This document shows, in pieces, positions 1 to 7,757 of a stretch of 64,000 nt of DNA (the first letter of the stretch is position 1; every line of letters begins with the position of its first letter). The stretch spans positions 1 to 64,000 of the forward strand of contig NZ_JAPZSK010000006.1 in the NCBI RefSeq assembly GCF_027531815.1. Reading direction: 5' to 3'. Source of the DNA: Gemmatimonas sp. (GTDB lineage: Bacteria > Gemmatimonadota > Gemmatimonadetes > Gemmatimonadales > Gemmatimonadaceae). Under the pieces are notes generated by a model. That model had not been told where the DNA came from. It searched no databases and saw nothing but the letters and a program-made list of their open reading frames with translations. Both the position numbers and the translations under genes were made by a program.

Positions 1-487
1 CCCCTTGCGGAGCTCCTAATCGCGGAATCACAAAAATTCAGGTTGATGTCTCGCCAGAGCCCTGATCAGCCCTGGGTCATAAACACCGCCCGCACATCCA
101 TCGATCTCTTCCTCGGTTGTCAAATAGCGTCCTACCGTCCTGCGCGTAACCGCTTGCGGCTACACAAGTTCCTGCTTTCTTGATGGCCACCGTTTTGGCG
201 GCAGCCTCTTTATTTACCAAGTTGAAGCGAACTTGTCAACTGCCTGTTTCACTTCTTTTTTCGCCGGCCGCGCGCTCAACCGCTCGAGTCGCATCAGCCG
301 CAGCAAACTTGGCCCGCCGCCGCTGCTCCGAGCCGCTTGGACGAGGGTCGCTATAATCGCCAAACAGAAAGAGAAGCGCAACCTCTATCCGGAAAGAACT
401 CCGACAAAACCAAGCCCTGACCGACTGCCTGATCCGTCACCTCCCGCCTGCCTGCCTTACATACAGCCGAGCTCGCCACGCGAGGAG
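1..487. other. gene-poor left end, no confident gene
   Basis: This stretch downstream of the tRNA cluster holds no gene I can support. Its first 250 bases are visibly richer in A+T than the rest of the window. A plus-strand frame across 233-559 reads into the antisense of tRNA-Lys, so I regard it as spurious. Two short overlapping minus-strand frames (28-220) are listed separately. Confidence 0.5.
28..220 (-). pseudogene. possible frameshifted gene remnant
   Basis: Two overlapping minus-strand frames together look more protein-like than chance. One opens at a TTG near 220 and stops at 77 (about 47 codons, beginning VNKEAAAKTVAIKKAG). The other is open from 159 to the stop at 28 and reads RRTVGRYLTTEEEID followed by GGVYDPGLIRALARH, with no start codon of its own. 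A single frameshift near 130-160 would join them into a roughly 60-residue product. I do not recognise the family. It may be a decayed gene next to the tRNA cluster or a coincidence of base composition. Confidence 0.2.
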
Positions 488-521
488 AAAAAGCGCGGCG
501 GCCGCTTTCGCGACCGCCGCG
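488..521 (-). terminator. intrinsic terminator of the tRNA cluster
   Basis: On the minus strand, just after the tRNA-Lys 3' end, there is a 12-bp stem (one G.U pair) closed by a GAAA tetraloop and followed by CTTTTTC. This is a textbook Rho-independent terminator and fixes the end of the Pro-Arg-Lys tRNA transcript. Confidence 0.85.
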
Positions 522-524
522 AAG

Positions 525-596
525 TGCACCCTCTAGGACTCGAACCTAGAACCTACTGATTAAGAGTCAGCTGCTCTACCATTGAGCTAAGGGTGC
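525..596 (-). tRNA. tRNA-Lys (anticodon CTT)
   Basis: The minus strand folds as a complete cloverleaf. The acceptor stem is GCACCCT/AGGGTGC with discriminator A, the T arm is CTAGG-TTCGAAT-CCTAG, and the anticodon loop is CTCTTAA between a GCTGA/TCAGT stem. The CCA end is not encoded. It is the last of three tandem tRNA genes and is followed at once by an intrinsic terminator. Confidence 0.95.
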
Positions 597-633
597 GCAC
601 GCCCACACCATTGGGCTGAGCACGGTAAGCAGA

Positions 634-707
634 CGCGCCAGGAGGGACTCGAACCCCCGACCAACAGCTTAGAAGGCTGCCGCTCTATCCATCTGAGCTA
701 CTGGCGC
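634..707 (-). tRNA. tRNA-Arg (anticodon TCT)
   Basis: Cloverleaf on the minus strand with acceptor GCGCCAG/CTGGCGC, discriminator G, anticodon stem GCAGC/GCTGT and loop CTTCTAA. It reads the rarer AGA/AGG arginine codons. CCA is not encoded. It is the middle gene of the three-gene tRNA cluster. Confidence 0.95.
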
Positions 708-772
708 CCGCACACGCTTGGTCACCCTCTCGGGCACCTGACTGCTACTCACCAACCGCTGATACCGCAGAG

Positions 773-846
773 TCGGGGCGGCCGGATTCGAACCGGCGAC
801 CTCCTGCTCCCAAAGCAGGCGCGATACCGGGCTACGCTACGCCCCG
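773..846 (-). tRNA. tRNA-Pro (anticodon TGG)
   Basis: Cloverleaf on the minus strand with acceptor CGGGGCG/CGCCCCG, discriminator A, anticodon stem CCTGC/GCAGG and loop TTTGGGA. CCA is not encoded. It starts 33 bases after the rdgB stop, so the tRNA cluster may be read through from the rdgB operon. I saw no clear promoter in the gap. Confidence 0.95.
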
Positions 847-879
847 CACATCAGCACCGCCTTCCAGCGGCGGGGTATG

Positions 880-1581
880 TTATCCCCGCCGTGGCGTCGG
901 GTCAACTGGCAGCGGAAAAAAACTCGAGAGGTCAGCGAGCACGGCACGCACGGCCCGCCCCCGATGGCTGACCGCCGCCTTGGCATCGCGGGCCACCTCG
1001 GCGAAGGTGGCCTGCAACTCCTCCGACCAGAAGTAGGGGTCGTACCCGAACCCTCCCGTGCCCCTCGGCGCCGAAAGCACCTGCCCCGTCGTGCGCCCGT
1101 GCGCCACAACGGCTCCTTCCGGCCATGCACACGCCGCCGCACACTCGTAGGCAGCAGCACGTGACGAACGCCCGGCTGCCTCAGCCTCGCGCAGGCGTTC
1201 CTGCAGGTACGCGTTGTTGAACGCATCGAGTGCCGCCCCCTGCAACGCACTCCCCGACCAGCGTTTGCTGTGCACACCCGGGCGCCCGCCGAGAGCCTCC
1301 ACGGCGAGCCCCGAATCATCGGCGAGCACCAGACGACCCGTCAGTGTGGCAAAGTACCGGGCCTTTGCTAGGGCATTCTCCTCGAAGCGATCGTACTGCT
1401 CGAGTCCCTCCTCCTCGGCCGACTCGACAACGCCCAGCGCATCGAGGGTGATCGCGTCCCAACCGTGCGTCGCCAGCAACGGGCCCAGCTCCCGGAGCTT
1501 ACCCGCGCTGCGTGTCGCGAGCACGATCTGGCACGCTGCGGTCCCGCCCCTCGCCCCCGTCGTGGTCGCGAGCGACACCAC
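880..1581 (-). CDS. rdgB: XTP/dITP diphosphatase (Ham1/RdgB family)
   Basis: House-cleaning enzyme that hydrolyses non-canonical purine nucleoside triphosphates (XTP, ITP, dITP) to monophosphate and pyrophosphate, keeping deaminated purines out of DNA and RNA. The N-terminal substrate loop is VLATRSAGKLREL (residues about 20-32), the acidic metal site is DDSGLAVEALGGRPGVHSKR, and GGFGYDP and the C-terminal VSHRGRAVRAV motif follow in family order. The 233 residues are slightly above family length because of about 18 extra N-terminal residues, so a later start is possible. It is the last protein gene of the operon, 2 bases after rph. The rph-rdgB pairing is widespread. Confidence 0.95.
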   Translation of the reverse strand: MVSLATTTGARGGTAACQIVLATRSAGKLRELGPLLATHGWDAITLDALGVVESAEEEGLEQYDRFEENALAKARYFATLTGRLVLADDSGLAVEALGGRPGVHSKRWSGSALQGAALDAFNNAYLQERLREAEAAGRSSRAAAYECAAACAWPEGAVVAHGRTTGQVLSAPRGTGGFGYDPYFWSEELQATFAEVARDAKAAVSHRGRAVRAVLADLSSFFPLPVDPTPRRG

Positions 1582-1583
1582 CG

Positions 1584-2339
1584 TTACACCGGCATCGGGA
1601 GCGGCGCGGCGAGCACCTGCTGCTGCAGCGCATCGAGCTGACCGATTCCATGGACCGCGAGATCGAGAAGCGCATCGAGTTCACCGCGCGCAAAGGTGCC
1701 GTGCTCGCCGGTCCCCTGCACCTCCACGAACCGCCCCTCGCTGCTCATGACCACGTTCATGTCAACGCCGGCACGCACATCTTCCTCGTAGTCGAGATCG
1801 AGACGTGCCTCCCCGTCGATCACTCCCACGCTGATGGCCGCCACACGGCGACGAACCGGGGAGGCGGGCAACCGCCCCGTGGCCACCATCCACGCGAACG
1901 CGTCCTGCACCGCGACACACGCTCCCGTAATGGCCGCCGTACGCGTCCCCCCGTCGGCCTGCAGCACATCACAGTCGACCTTCACCGTGAACTCGCCGAA
2001 CGCAAAACCGTCGAGCATGGCCCGGACACTGCGGCCAATGAGTCGCTGGATTTCGTGCGTCCGGCCGCCGACCTGCGAGCGCTCGCGCGACACCCGCGTG
2101 CGCGTGGCGCGAGGTAGCATGGCGTACTCCGCCGTGACCCACCCTTCACCAGAGCCTTTCTTCCACCCCGGCACACCGCTTTCCACCGACGCGGCACAGA
2201 GCACCCGGGTGCCGCCGAAGCTCACCAGGCACGAGCCCTCGGCGTACGCCACCGCCCCCCGCTCGAGCGTCACCGGACGCAACGCATTGTTGAGACGGCC
2301 CTGCCGCAGCAGGGTGATTGCCGTTGACGATTCAGCCAC
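1584..2339 (-). CDS. rph: ribonuclease PH
   Basis: Phosphate-dependent 3'-5' exoribonuclease that trims tRNA precursors and rRNA ends. Family landmarks are LRPVTLERG near the start, [17 protein letters not shown] (residues about 65-81), the [18 protein letters not shown] stretch and the phosphate-site region [19 protein letters not shown]. The 251 residues match the family. The start overlaps the end of the heptose adenylyltransferase gene by 8 bases, and rdgB follows after 2 bases, so the three are translationally linked. Confidence 0.96.
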   Translation of the reverse strand: MAESSTAITLLRQGRLNNALRPVTLERGAVAYAEGSCLVSFGGTRVLCAASVESGVPGWKKGSGEGWVTAEYAMLPRATRTRVSRERSQVGGRTHEIQRLIGRSVRAMLDGFAFGEFTVKVDCDVLQADGGTRTAAITGACVAVQDAFAWMVATGRLPASPVRRRVAAISVGVIDGEARLDLDYEEDVRAGVDMNVVMSSEGRFVEVQGTGEHGTFARGELDALLDLAVHGIGQLDALQQQVLAAPLPMPV

Positions 2340-2820
2340 GAAGCTTCTCGATGATGGAGGTGGTGGATTGCCCAGGGACCAGCGGAATGACGACGACCCG
2401 TCCGGCCCGCGCGGTGACGATGTCGGCGCCCACGATCGTATCCGGCGCGTAGTCGCCGCCCTTCACGATCACATCGGGCAGGAGCCGTTGGACCAGCAAC
2501 AGCGGCGTGTCTTCCTCGAACACCACCACCGCATCGACCGACTCCAGCCCCGCCAGCACCAGGGCACGCTCGGCCGTCGAGCGCACGGGTCGGGTCGGCC
2601 CCTTCAGGCGACGCACCGAGGCATCGCTGTTGAGCCCGACAATGAGCGCGGCGCCCTGACGCCGCGCGCCATCGAGCACGTCGATGTGTCCCGGGTGCAG
2701 CAGATCGAAGACGCCGTTGGTGAAGACCACCGGACCGGCAAGGCCCTGGCGCCATGTCGCTGCGGCTTCCCAATCCATGACCTTGGACGCCGGCGTGCGC
2801 GGCGCCGATGGCGTTACCAC
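2332..2820 (-). CDS. rfaE2: D-glycero-beta-D-manno-heptose 1-phosphate adenylyltransferase
   Basis: Cytidylyltransferase-fold enzyme that converts heptose 1-phosphate and ATP to ADP-heptose for the lipopolysaccharide inner core. It corresponds to the C-terminal half of bifunctional HldE, here as a separate 162-residue protein. The nucleotide-binding motif [17 protein letters not shown] lies near residues 30-46, followed by [14 protein letters not shown] and the C-terminal [17 protein letters not shown]. The GTG start at 2820 overlaps the lptE-like stop by 7 bases. No kinase half (HldE-N/RfaE1) is present in this window. Confidence 0.93.
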   Translation of the reverse strand: MVTPSAPRTPASKVMDWEAAATWRQGLAGPVVFTNGVFDLLHPGHIDVLDGARRQGAALIVGLNSDASVRRLKGPTRPVRSTAERALVLAGLESVDAVVVFEEDTPLLLVQRLLPDVIVKGGDYAPDTIVGADIVTARAGRVVVIPLVPGQSTTSIIEKLRG

Positions 2821-3308
2821 TGCGACTGCACCCCTTCGACGATGTCCGCCATGATGCTTTCGAGAGCATTCCTGCGACCGCTCGCCTCGCCCCCCTCAGC
2901 ATACTGTCCCTCGCGCGACAGTCCCTTGCGGGCCAGCAGCACTCGGCTGGTGGCCGACTCGATGATTTCGATGTCGATGGCGAGCTGCAGGCGGCGACGA
3001 TTCGATGCCGTATTGCGCGCGTCGGCTGCGGCGCCGAGTGGCAGGTCCACGTCGTACGTCACGATGGTGCCACGCACGACGAGATCTGCACGTGCCTCGG
3101 GGGCCTCACGCAAGTTGAGGCGGTCGCGCAGCACCGTCCGCAGCTGATCGAAGATCTCGCGCTGCAACTCGGGGGCAGCCGTCTGGTTGTCGAAGGGCTG
3201 AATGGCGACCGTCTTGAGATTGCGCGGCAACCCACCGCCACCGGAGAACCCGTAACAGCCCGCGCACAACAGGATGGCGCCGAGTCCGAGGAGGGCGCGT
3301 CGTGTCAT
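2814..3308 (-). CDS. lptE: LptE-like LPS-assembly lipoprotein
   Basis: Predicted outer-membrane lipoprotein of 164 residues. The start at 3308 gives a clean lipoprotein signal: RR, a hydrophobic stretch LLGLGAILLC and lipobox CAGC at residues 15-18. The mature part, with GGGGLPRNLKTVAIQPFDNQT and the C-terminal ALESIMADIVEG, fits the LptE/RlpB family, which plugs the LptD pore and helps LPS insertion. Its place next to the heptose adenylyltransferase supports an LPS role. It overlaps that gene by 7 bases. LptE family sequence is weakly conserved, so the specific assignment is less certain than the lipoprotein call. Confidence 0.8.
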   Translation of the reverse strand: MTRRALLGLGAILLCAGCYGFSGGGGLPRNLKTVAIQPFDNQTAAPELQREIFDQLRTVLRDRLNLREAPEARADLVVRGTIVTYDVDLPLGAAADARNTASNRRRLQLAIDIEIIESATSRVLLARKGLSREGQYAEGGEASGRRNALESIMADIVEGVQSQW

Positions 3309-3324
3309 GGGCCAGCGGTATGCA

Positions 3325-4020
3325 TCAACGGCGGCGCCAGATGGCGTCATCGAAAGCCTCAACAATCGTGGTGTCGGAGACGGCAATGGCGAGTCGTCGC
3401 TTGCCGCGCTCATGAACATACTGCAACCGCAGCGTACCGTCGGCCCCCGGGACCCGAGACATCCACTCGATGACCTTGCCGTCTTCAATACGCTCGACGC
3501 GCGTAAGTGCCGTACCCGCAAAGGCCAGGCGCCACGCACGGCCGTCCGCACCGGAGGCATCGCTCCCGCGCAACTGGCCCAGATCCGCGCGCAGCGTATC
3601 GCCATCCATGCGCCCCACCGTATCGCGAGCCGGCGGTACGGCGAGACGGCCAAGCGACGCCCAGAGCAGTGGCACTGGTGGCAGCATACGCTTGACCAGG
3701 TCAATACCGGGGACCGTCAGTGTATCTCCCACCAATATCGCGTAGCCACCTGCCATGCCGTTGCTGAGGAAGAAATCGAGCCGGGCACGATCCGGCCCCT
3801 GACGGCGCACCGCACCGTCACCATTCGCTTCGAAGGTCTCGTCCTTGTACTGCCAGGTGAAGCGCAGGACCGTGGGCACGGTCGAAATGGCGGTCGGTGG
3901 CAGCACGGCGCGCGTTGGCGCCCCCACCAGAGGACGCGCCGTTGGCACACAGCCACCAACCGTGCTCGCGAGCACCAATGCCAGCGGCACTCCCCACCGC
4001 CTGCCCACACCCGGTGTCAT
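3325..4020 (-). CDS. putative lipoprotein of unknown function
   Basis: A 231-residue protein with an N-terminal lipoprotein signal (hydrophobic VPLALVLASTVGGC, lipobox Cys at residue 24). The mature region alternates short hydrophobic strands (LRFTWQYKDETFEANGDGAVRRQG, ARLDFFLSNGMAGGYAILVGDTL, DGTLRLQYVHERGKRRLAIAV), a beta-rich pattern resembling LolA/LolB-type or DUF4292-type lipid-binding lipoproteins. I cannot assign the family firmly. It overlaps the upstream HEAT/cyclophilin gene by 4 bases and precedes lptE-like by 16 bases, which suggests an envelope role. Confidence 0.8.
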   Translation of the reverse strand: MTPGVGRRWGVPLALVLASTVGGCVPTARPLVGAPTRAVLPPTAISTVPTVLRFTWQYKDETFEANGDGAVRRQGPDRARLDFFLSNGMAGGYAILVGDTLTVPGIDLVKRMLPPVPLLWASLGRLAVPPARDTVGRMDGDTLRADLGQLRGSDASGADGRAWRLAFAGTALTRVERIEDGKVIEWMSRVPGADGTLRLQYVHERGKRRLAIAVSDTTIVEAFDDAIWRRR

Positions 4021-5780
4021 GGCACTCGTACCTGCAGCATCCGATCACCTCGTACAATGCGGTCCATCACGTCGAAGCCGTCGACCACCTGCCCGAAGAC
4101 GGTGTAGCCGCCGTCCAGATGAGGCTGGGTGGAATGGCACAGGTAGTACTGACTGCCCCCGGTGTCCGGCCCGGCGGTGGCCAAGCCGAGACAACCACGC
4201 CCGTGTCGCCGGCGGGACCAACTCTCGCGCAGCGAAAAGGGCGGCTCGGGTGCTCCGTCACCGCTGGCGATGTCGCCATCTTGCACGACGAAGTTCGGTA
4301 CCACCCGATGGAAGATGGTGTTCCGATACTTCCCTTCTCGGGCAAGGCGCGTAAACGCTTCCACCACGAGTGGCGCGTCGTGGGCGAGCAGCTCGACCGT
4401 GATGGTGCCCTGGTCGGTGTCGATGAACGCGCGTGGGCGTGTCGGCGTACGCCAGTATCGCTCGACCAGCCGCTCGTACTCCTCGAGTGCCCGCGGGACG
4501 GGCACGCTGCTGCGCGGGGGCCGCGCCGACACCGTTGTGTCGCGCTCACCCAAGCGGGCCCGTGCCTCTCGCCGGACCCGGGGGTCGGCATCTGCCAGCA
4601 GCCGGCGCGCCAACGCACTGTCGAGCATGCTGCCGGGGTCTCCACCGCCAATCGCCGCCACACGATAACGCCAGTCGGCACGTCCGGCCCACTCCGCCTC
4701 CACACCGGCCGCCAACGGCAGCTGCGAACGGCGCAGGTGCGACAACAGGGTGCGACGCACGGCCAGCAAGGTGTCGGCATCCCACGCCCGCTGCCAGCGC
4801 GCAGCATCACGTCCGGCCGCTTCCGCATAGGCCTCCGCGAGGGCGACGCGCACATTCCGCGCGGGGTCGCTCCAGAGGGAGTCGACGGCATCGGCCATGA
4901 GGGGGCCGTAGGAGGCGGCGCTCTGCGCGGCATTGATGCGCACCCGCTCGCTCTCGTCACGCAGGAGTACACGCAGGGCTTCCCGTGCGCGACCGCCGAG
5001 TGAGTCACCGGCCGCCGAGCGCGCGAAGGCACGCGCCGCGTATTGCCGCACCTCCTCGTCGTTGTACGCCGCCACGGCGAAGAGCGCGCGTACGCCCGCC
5101 GGAGCGCGCAGCCGCGCCACAACATAGGCCGCGGCGCGTACCACCTCGGGTGCGGGATCCTGCAGCCAGGGCGTCACCGCCGCGATGGGTGCCTCGCGCA
5201 GCTTGAAGGTGGCCAGCACCAACGCGGCGCGTACAGCGGGCGCACGCGCCGTGACCGGGCTGCGTGTCACGGCGTTGGGGGCACCGTTGCCGAGCGCCGA
5301 TACAATAACCTCCCGGCCCATCTCGCCCACTTCCCCCAGTGCCCAGGCGGCTTCGCGGGCGACCGCGTCTGGCGCACCCATCACGGCGCGCGCGAGCGAC
5401 GGCACCGCCTCGTAGTCGCGCGCGATCCCGATGGCGTACGCGGCATTGGCGGCAATGGCCGTGTCACCATCGACGAGCAGCGCGCGCAAGCGTGGATATC
5501 GAAGGCGGATACGCGCCTGCCCGATCGCCAGCGCCGTGCGCGCTCGGCGCGCGGCGCTCGTGTCGGCGAGCAGACGATCGACGAGCGCCGTATCGGGACG
5601 TCGCTGGTCGACCATCTCCAACAGGCGAGCATCGGCGCTGAGACTCACCGCAGAAGACGCCGTGACTGGCGCCGCGGCGGGAACCGCCGCCGCGCCCGCT
5701 GCCCCGCGTCGCCCGCACGCGACCGTGACCAGCACAGCGGCCACGACGACCGCCCGCCCCCACCGGTTCGCGCCCGTCAT
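4017..5780 (-). CDS. HEAT-repeat/cyclophilin fusion lipoprotein (peptidyl-prolyl isomerase)
   Basis: A 587-residue exported protein. The start at 5780 (ATGA overlap with the thioesterase gene) yields a signal ending in the lipobox VTVACG. Residues about 55-440 are a solenoid of HEAT-like helical repeats (for example NAAYAIGIARDYEAVPSLARAV, REAAWALGEVGEMGREVIVSAL, VRQYAARAFAR, RVRINAAQSAASYG). Residues 450-587 are a cyclophilin domain with IFHRVVPNFVVQDGD, GSQYYLCHS and the Trp-free HLDGGYTVFGQV, including the catalytic Arg of FHRV. It probably folds or scaffolds envelope proteins at the membrane. Its operon neighbours are lipoproteins and LPS genes. Fusing a solenoid to a prolyl isomerase is uncommon. 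Confidence 0.9.
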   Translation of the reverse strand: MTGANRWGRAVVVAAVLVTVACGRRGAAGAAAVPAAAPVTASSAVSLSADARLLEMVDQRRPDTALVDRLLADTSAARRARTALAIGQARIRLRYPRLRALLVDGDTAIAANAAYAIGIARDYEAVPSLARAVMGAPDAVAREAAWALGEVGEMGREVIVSALGNGAPNAVTRSPVTARAPAVRAALVLATFKLREAPIAAVTPWLQDPAPEVVRAAAYVVARLRAPAGVRALFAVAAYNDEEVRQYAARAFARSAAGDSLGGRAREALRVLLRDESERVRINAAQSAASYGPLMADAVDSLWSDPARNVRVALAEAYAEAAGRDAARWQRAWDADTLLAVRRTLLSHLRRSQLPLAAGVEAEWAGRADWRYRVAAIGGGDPGSMLDSALARRLLADADPRVRREARARLGERDTTVSARPPRSSVPVPRALEEYERLVERYWRTPTRPRAFIDTDQGTITVELLAHDAPLVVEAFTRLAREGKYRNTIFHRVVPNFVVQDGDIASGDGAPEPPFSLRESWSRRRHGRGCLGLATAGPDTGGSQYYLCHSTQPHLDGGYTVFGQVVDGFDVMDRIVRGDRMLQVRVP

Positions 5781-6226
5781 GACGACACCACGGCATGACT
5801 GTCCTGCGCCTCGCCGCCCCGCATGGCCGCCTCGAGCCATGCGCGCACGTCCGCACGCAGTGTGCATGGGCGTCCCTCACGATTCATGCTGACCAGCGAT
5901 GTGGTCGCGGACACCAGCACCTGCTCGGAATCCGCCCGCACGATACGATAGGCGAAGGTCATGCCCCGGGATCCGACCGACGTGAGTGTGGTGTGAACGC
6001 GAATGGGATCATCGTACCGGGCGGAGGCGCGAAAGCGGAGTGACGCGTCGCTCACCGCGAGCAGCACGCCGTCGCGTTCGAGGTCGGCGTAGCTGCGCCC
6101 TGCCCGCCGGATGAAGTCGGTGCGTCCGATCTCACACCAGACGAGGTAGTTGGCGTGGTAGACCACGCCCATCTGGTCGGTCTCGGCATAGCGCACCCGG
6201 AGTTCCGATACGGTTTCGTAAGCCAT
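5777..6226 (-). CDS. ybgC: acyl-CoA thioesterase, YbgC/FadM hotdog family
   Basis: A 149-residue single hotdog-fold thioesterase. The start at 6226 was chosen because the family begins directly with VSELRVRYAETDQMGVVYHANYLVW, which carries the catalytic Asp of the YAETDQMG motif; a longer upstream frame lacks family similarity. It hydrolyses acyl-CoA or acyl-ACP thioesters, in some bacteria linked to envelope phospholipid metabolism. It is the first gene of the minus-strand operon running to rdgB and shares an 84-base divergent intergenic region with the lpxH-like gene, which contains a 16-bp perfect palindrome. Confidence 0.9.
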   Translation of the reverse strand: MAYETVSELRVRYAETDQMGVVYHANYLVWCEIGRTDFIRRAGRSYADLERDGVLLAVSDASLRFRASARYDDPIRVHTTLTSVGSRGMTFAYRIVRADSEQVLVSATTSLVSMNREGRPCTLRADVRAWLEAAMRGGEAQDSHAVVSS

Positions 6227-6244
6227 GGCAGGAAAATGCCAGCC

Positions 6245-6260
6245 TGCGGGACGTCCCGCA
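6245..6260. promoter_or_regulatory. perfect 16-bp palindrome, candidate operator
   Basis: TGCGGGACGTCCCGCA is a perfect inverted repeat lying 18 bases upstream of the thioesterase start and 16 bases upstream of the -35 of the divergent lpxH-like promoter. Its position between divergent genes fits an operator for a dimeric repressor, but no regulator is encoded nearby, so the function is inferred. Confidence 0.4.
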
Positions 6261-6275
6261 CCCTCATCGCGCGGT

Positions 6276-6304
6276 TTGTCGGTCCTGTGGCAACGAGTTA
6301 GACT
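6276..6304 (+). promoter_or_regulatory. sigma70-type promoter of the lpxH-like gene
   Basis: TTGTCG, a 17-base spacer, then TAGACT. Only 6 bases separate the -10 hexamer from the GTG at 6311, so transcription should start at or next to the start codon and give a leaderless mRNA. Confidence 0.6.
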
Positions 6305-6310
6305 GCCTGC

Positions 6311-7072
6311 GTGCTGCCTACCCCCTGCCATATCCTCGGCGATGTGCATCTGGGTGTCGCCTCGGCGGAATCCGAACGGCGGCTCCTCCGGCACTTGCGC
6401 GCCCTTCCGGGACAGGCGCGGTCGCTCATCATCATGGGCGACCTGTTCGACTTCTGGTTTGCCTGGCGGCACGTCATGCCGCGGACAGGATTCCGTGTGC
6501 TGGCGGCGTTGGCGGATCTGGCGGACCAGGAGATCCCGGTCCTCTGGATCGGCGGCAACCACGATTGCTGGGGCGGCGAGGCGCTCCAGGCCGAAACCGG
6601 GGCCCAGTACACGCTGGAACCGTGGCGCGGCCTGATCGGGCCGTGGGATGCGCTCCTGGCGCATGGCGATGGGTTGCGCGAGGTCGAAGACGCACCGTAT
6701 CGCCGCCTGCGCCGTGTGCTTCGGCACCCGTGGTCGATTGCCGCGTACTCGTGGCTGCATCCGGATTTTGCGTCGCGGCTTGCACACGCCAGTTCGAAGA
6801 CCAGTCGGAAGGGGCGCGCCCGCGATGGAGGCGCCGGGTTACAGGCGGTCGGCACCGCGGCTCTCGCGTCAACCGACGGTCCTCGCCTCACCGTGCACGG
6901 ACATTCGCACGTGCCCACGTTGGTGAGGGCCAGCCACGGCATATATGCCAACGCCGGGGCGTGGTACCTCGACCACCAGTACCTGCGACTGGAGGATGAC
7001 CGTGCTGCCCGCATGCAAGCGCACGACGACGGCACCGTCTCGTTGATCGAACAGTTAGGGCGCCCGCACTGA
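6311..7072 (+). CDS. lpxH: UDP-2,3-diacylglucosamine diphosphatase-like metallophosphoesterase
   Basis: Calcineurin-type phosphoesterase of 253 residues. All metal-binding motifs are present in order: GDVH (residues 10-13), GDLFDFWFAW, GGNHD, AHGDG and the C-terminal VHGHSHVP. The GDLFDFWF signature is typical of the LpxH branch, which cleaves UDP-2,3-diacylglucosamine to lipid X in lipid A synthesis at the inner face of the cytoplasmic membrane. The start is a GTG without a ribosome-binding site, directly behind a promoter. An alternative is an LpxH-related phosphoesterase of other specificity, since close paralogues exist. Confidence 0.85.
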   Translation: MLPTPCHILGDVHLGVASAESERRLLRHLRALPGQARSLIIMGDLFDFWFAWRHVMPRTGFRVLAALADLADQEIPVLWIGGNHDCWGGEALQAETGAQYTLEPWRGLIGPWDALLAHGDGLREVEDAPYRRLRRVLRHPWSIAAYSWLHPDFASRLAHASSKTSRKGRARDGGAGLQAVGTAALASTDGPRLTVHGHSHVPTLVRASHGIYANAGAWYLDHQYLRLEDDRAARMQAHDDGTVSLIEQLGRPH

Positions 7073-7080
7073 GGTGCGGG
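7063..7080. terminator. short hairpin between convergent genes
   Basis: CCCGCAC-TGAG-GTGCGGG overlaps the stop of the lpxH-like gene and lies 14 bases from the end of the convergent DUF5683-like gene. It may stop transcripts from both sides. No U tract follows, so the call is tentative. Confidence 0.4.
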
Positions 7081-7094
7081 GATGTGCGCTCCGT

Positions 7095-7742
7095 TCAGAA
7101 GCGCAACGTGGCGACGAAGAGCGGTCCGTTGGCGGTGGGCGCAGCCGAGAGCCGGATTGGCAGATCCCAGAGTTGCGCAGACACGAAGGCGTCGGCACCG
7201 GCGAAGAGGTGGTTGAAGGCCACGACGGCCAGCCAATCCTCCACGTGCAGGCGCCGCGTCCGAATGAGGTCGTCGTCGTAGCGGCTGCTGAGGATGCCGC
7301 TGCGTTGCACGGTGCCGGTACCCGAGACCGTGAACTCCAGCGGCAACGAATCGGCGAGAAAGCGCCGCGCCTCCCGGAGGTCGGCCGAGCTGCGCCGCAC
7401 CATGACGAGTGCGGCCAGTTCCACGGCGGCGAAGAGCGCGCCTGACGAGCCGCGGTCGAGGCGGGACTGCCCGAGCCCGGGGAGGATGGCGGAATACACG
7501 AATGCCCGCCGCGGTGTCAGCGGCGGCGTGAACTGCCCACGCGGCCGTACTACAGGAGCGGGAGCGGCCGCGTTCGGCGCGCGCACGGCCGGCGCCGCGG
7601 CAGCGCGGGCGGAATCGGCCGCGGTGCGCACGCTGTCGCGAGCCTGCGCGCCACCGCGCCCGGGGCTGACCGCAAGCAGGAGCAGCAGTCCTGCAATGCA
7701 CGCGCGGTGGCGGTGCCTGGGCGTGAGGGGGCGGTCGGCCAT
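7095..7742 (-). CDS. DUF5683-like exported or membrane protein
   Basis: A 215-residue protein with an N-terminal signal (ACIAGLLLLLAVSPGRGGAQA), an Ala/Pro-rich linker to about residue 70, and a region beginning PPLTPRRAFVYSAILPGLGQSRLDRG. The stretch SAILPGLGQ is the hallmark of the DUF5683 group found in Bacteroidota and related diderms. A hydrophobic segment follows (GALFAAVELAALVMV), and the C-terminus ends in alternating strand residues (PLFVATLRF) with a terminal Phe, as in outer-membrane-associated proteins. Function unknown. It ends the secDF-tatD-ridA operon, 15 bases after ridA. Confidence 0.75.
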   Translation of the reverse strand: MADRPLTPRHRHRACIAGLLLLLAVSPGRGGAQARDSVRTAADSARAAAAPAVRAPNAAAPAPVVRPRGQFTPPLTPRRAFVYSAILPGLGQSRLDRGSSGALFAAVELAALVMVRRSSADLREARRFLADSLPLEFTVSGTGTVQRSGILSSRYDDDLIRTRRLHVEDWLAVVAFNHLFAGADAFVSAQLWDLPIRLSAAPTANGPLFVATLRF

Positions 7743-7757
7743 GGGGCGTGGTACTCC

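Noticed and set aside
233-559. Plus-strand 108-codon frame
   Set aside because: It runs antisense through the tRNA-Lys terminator and gene, and its end (LGLEPRTY) is the typical tRNA-antisense artefact.
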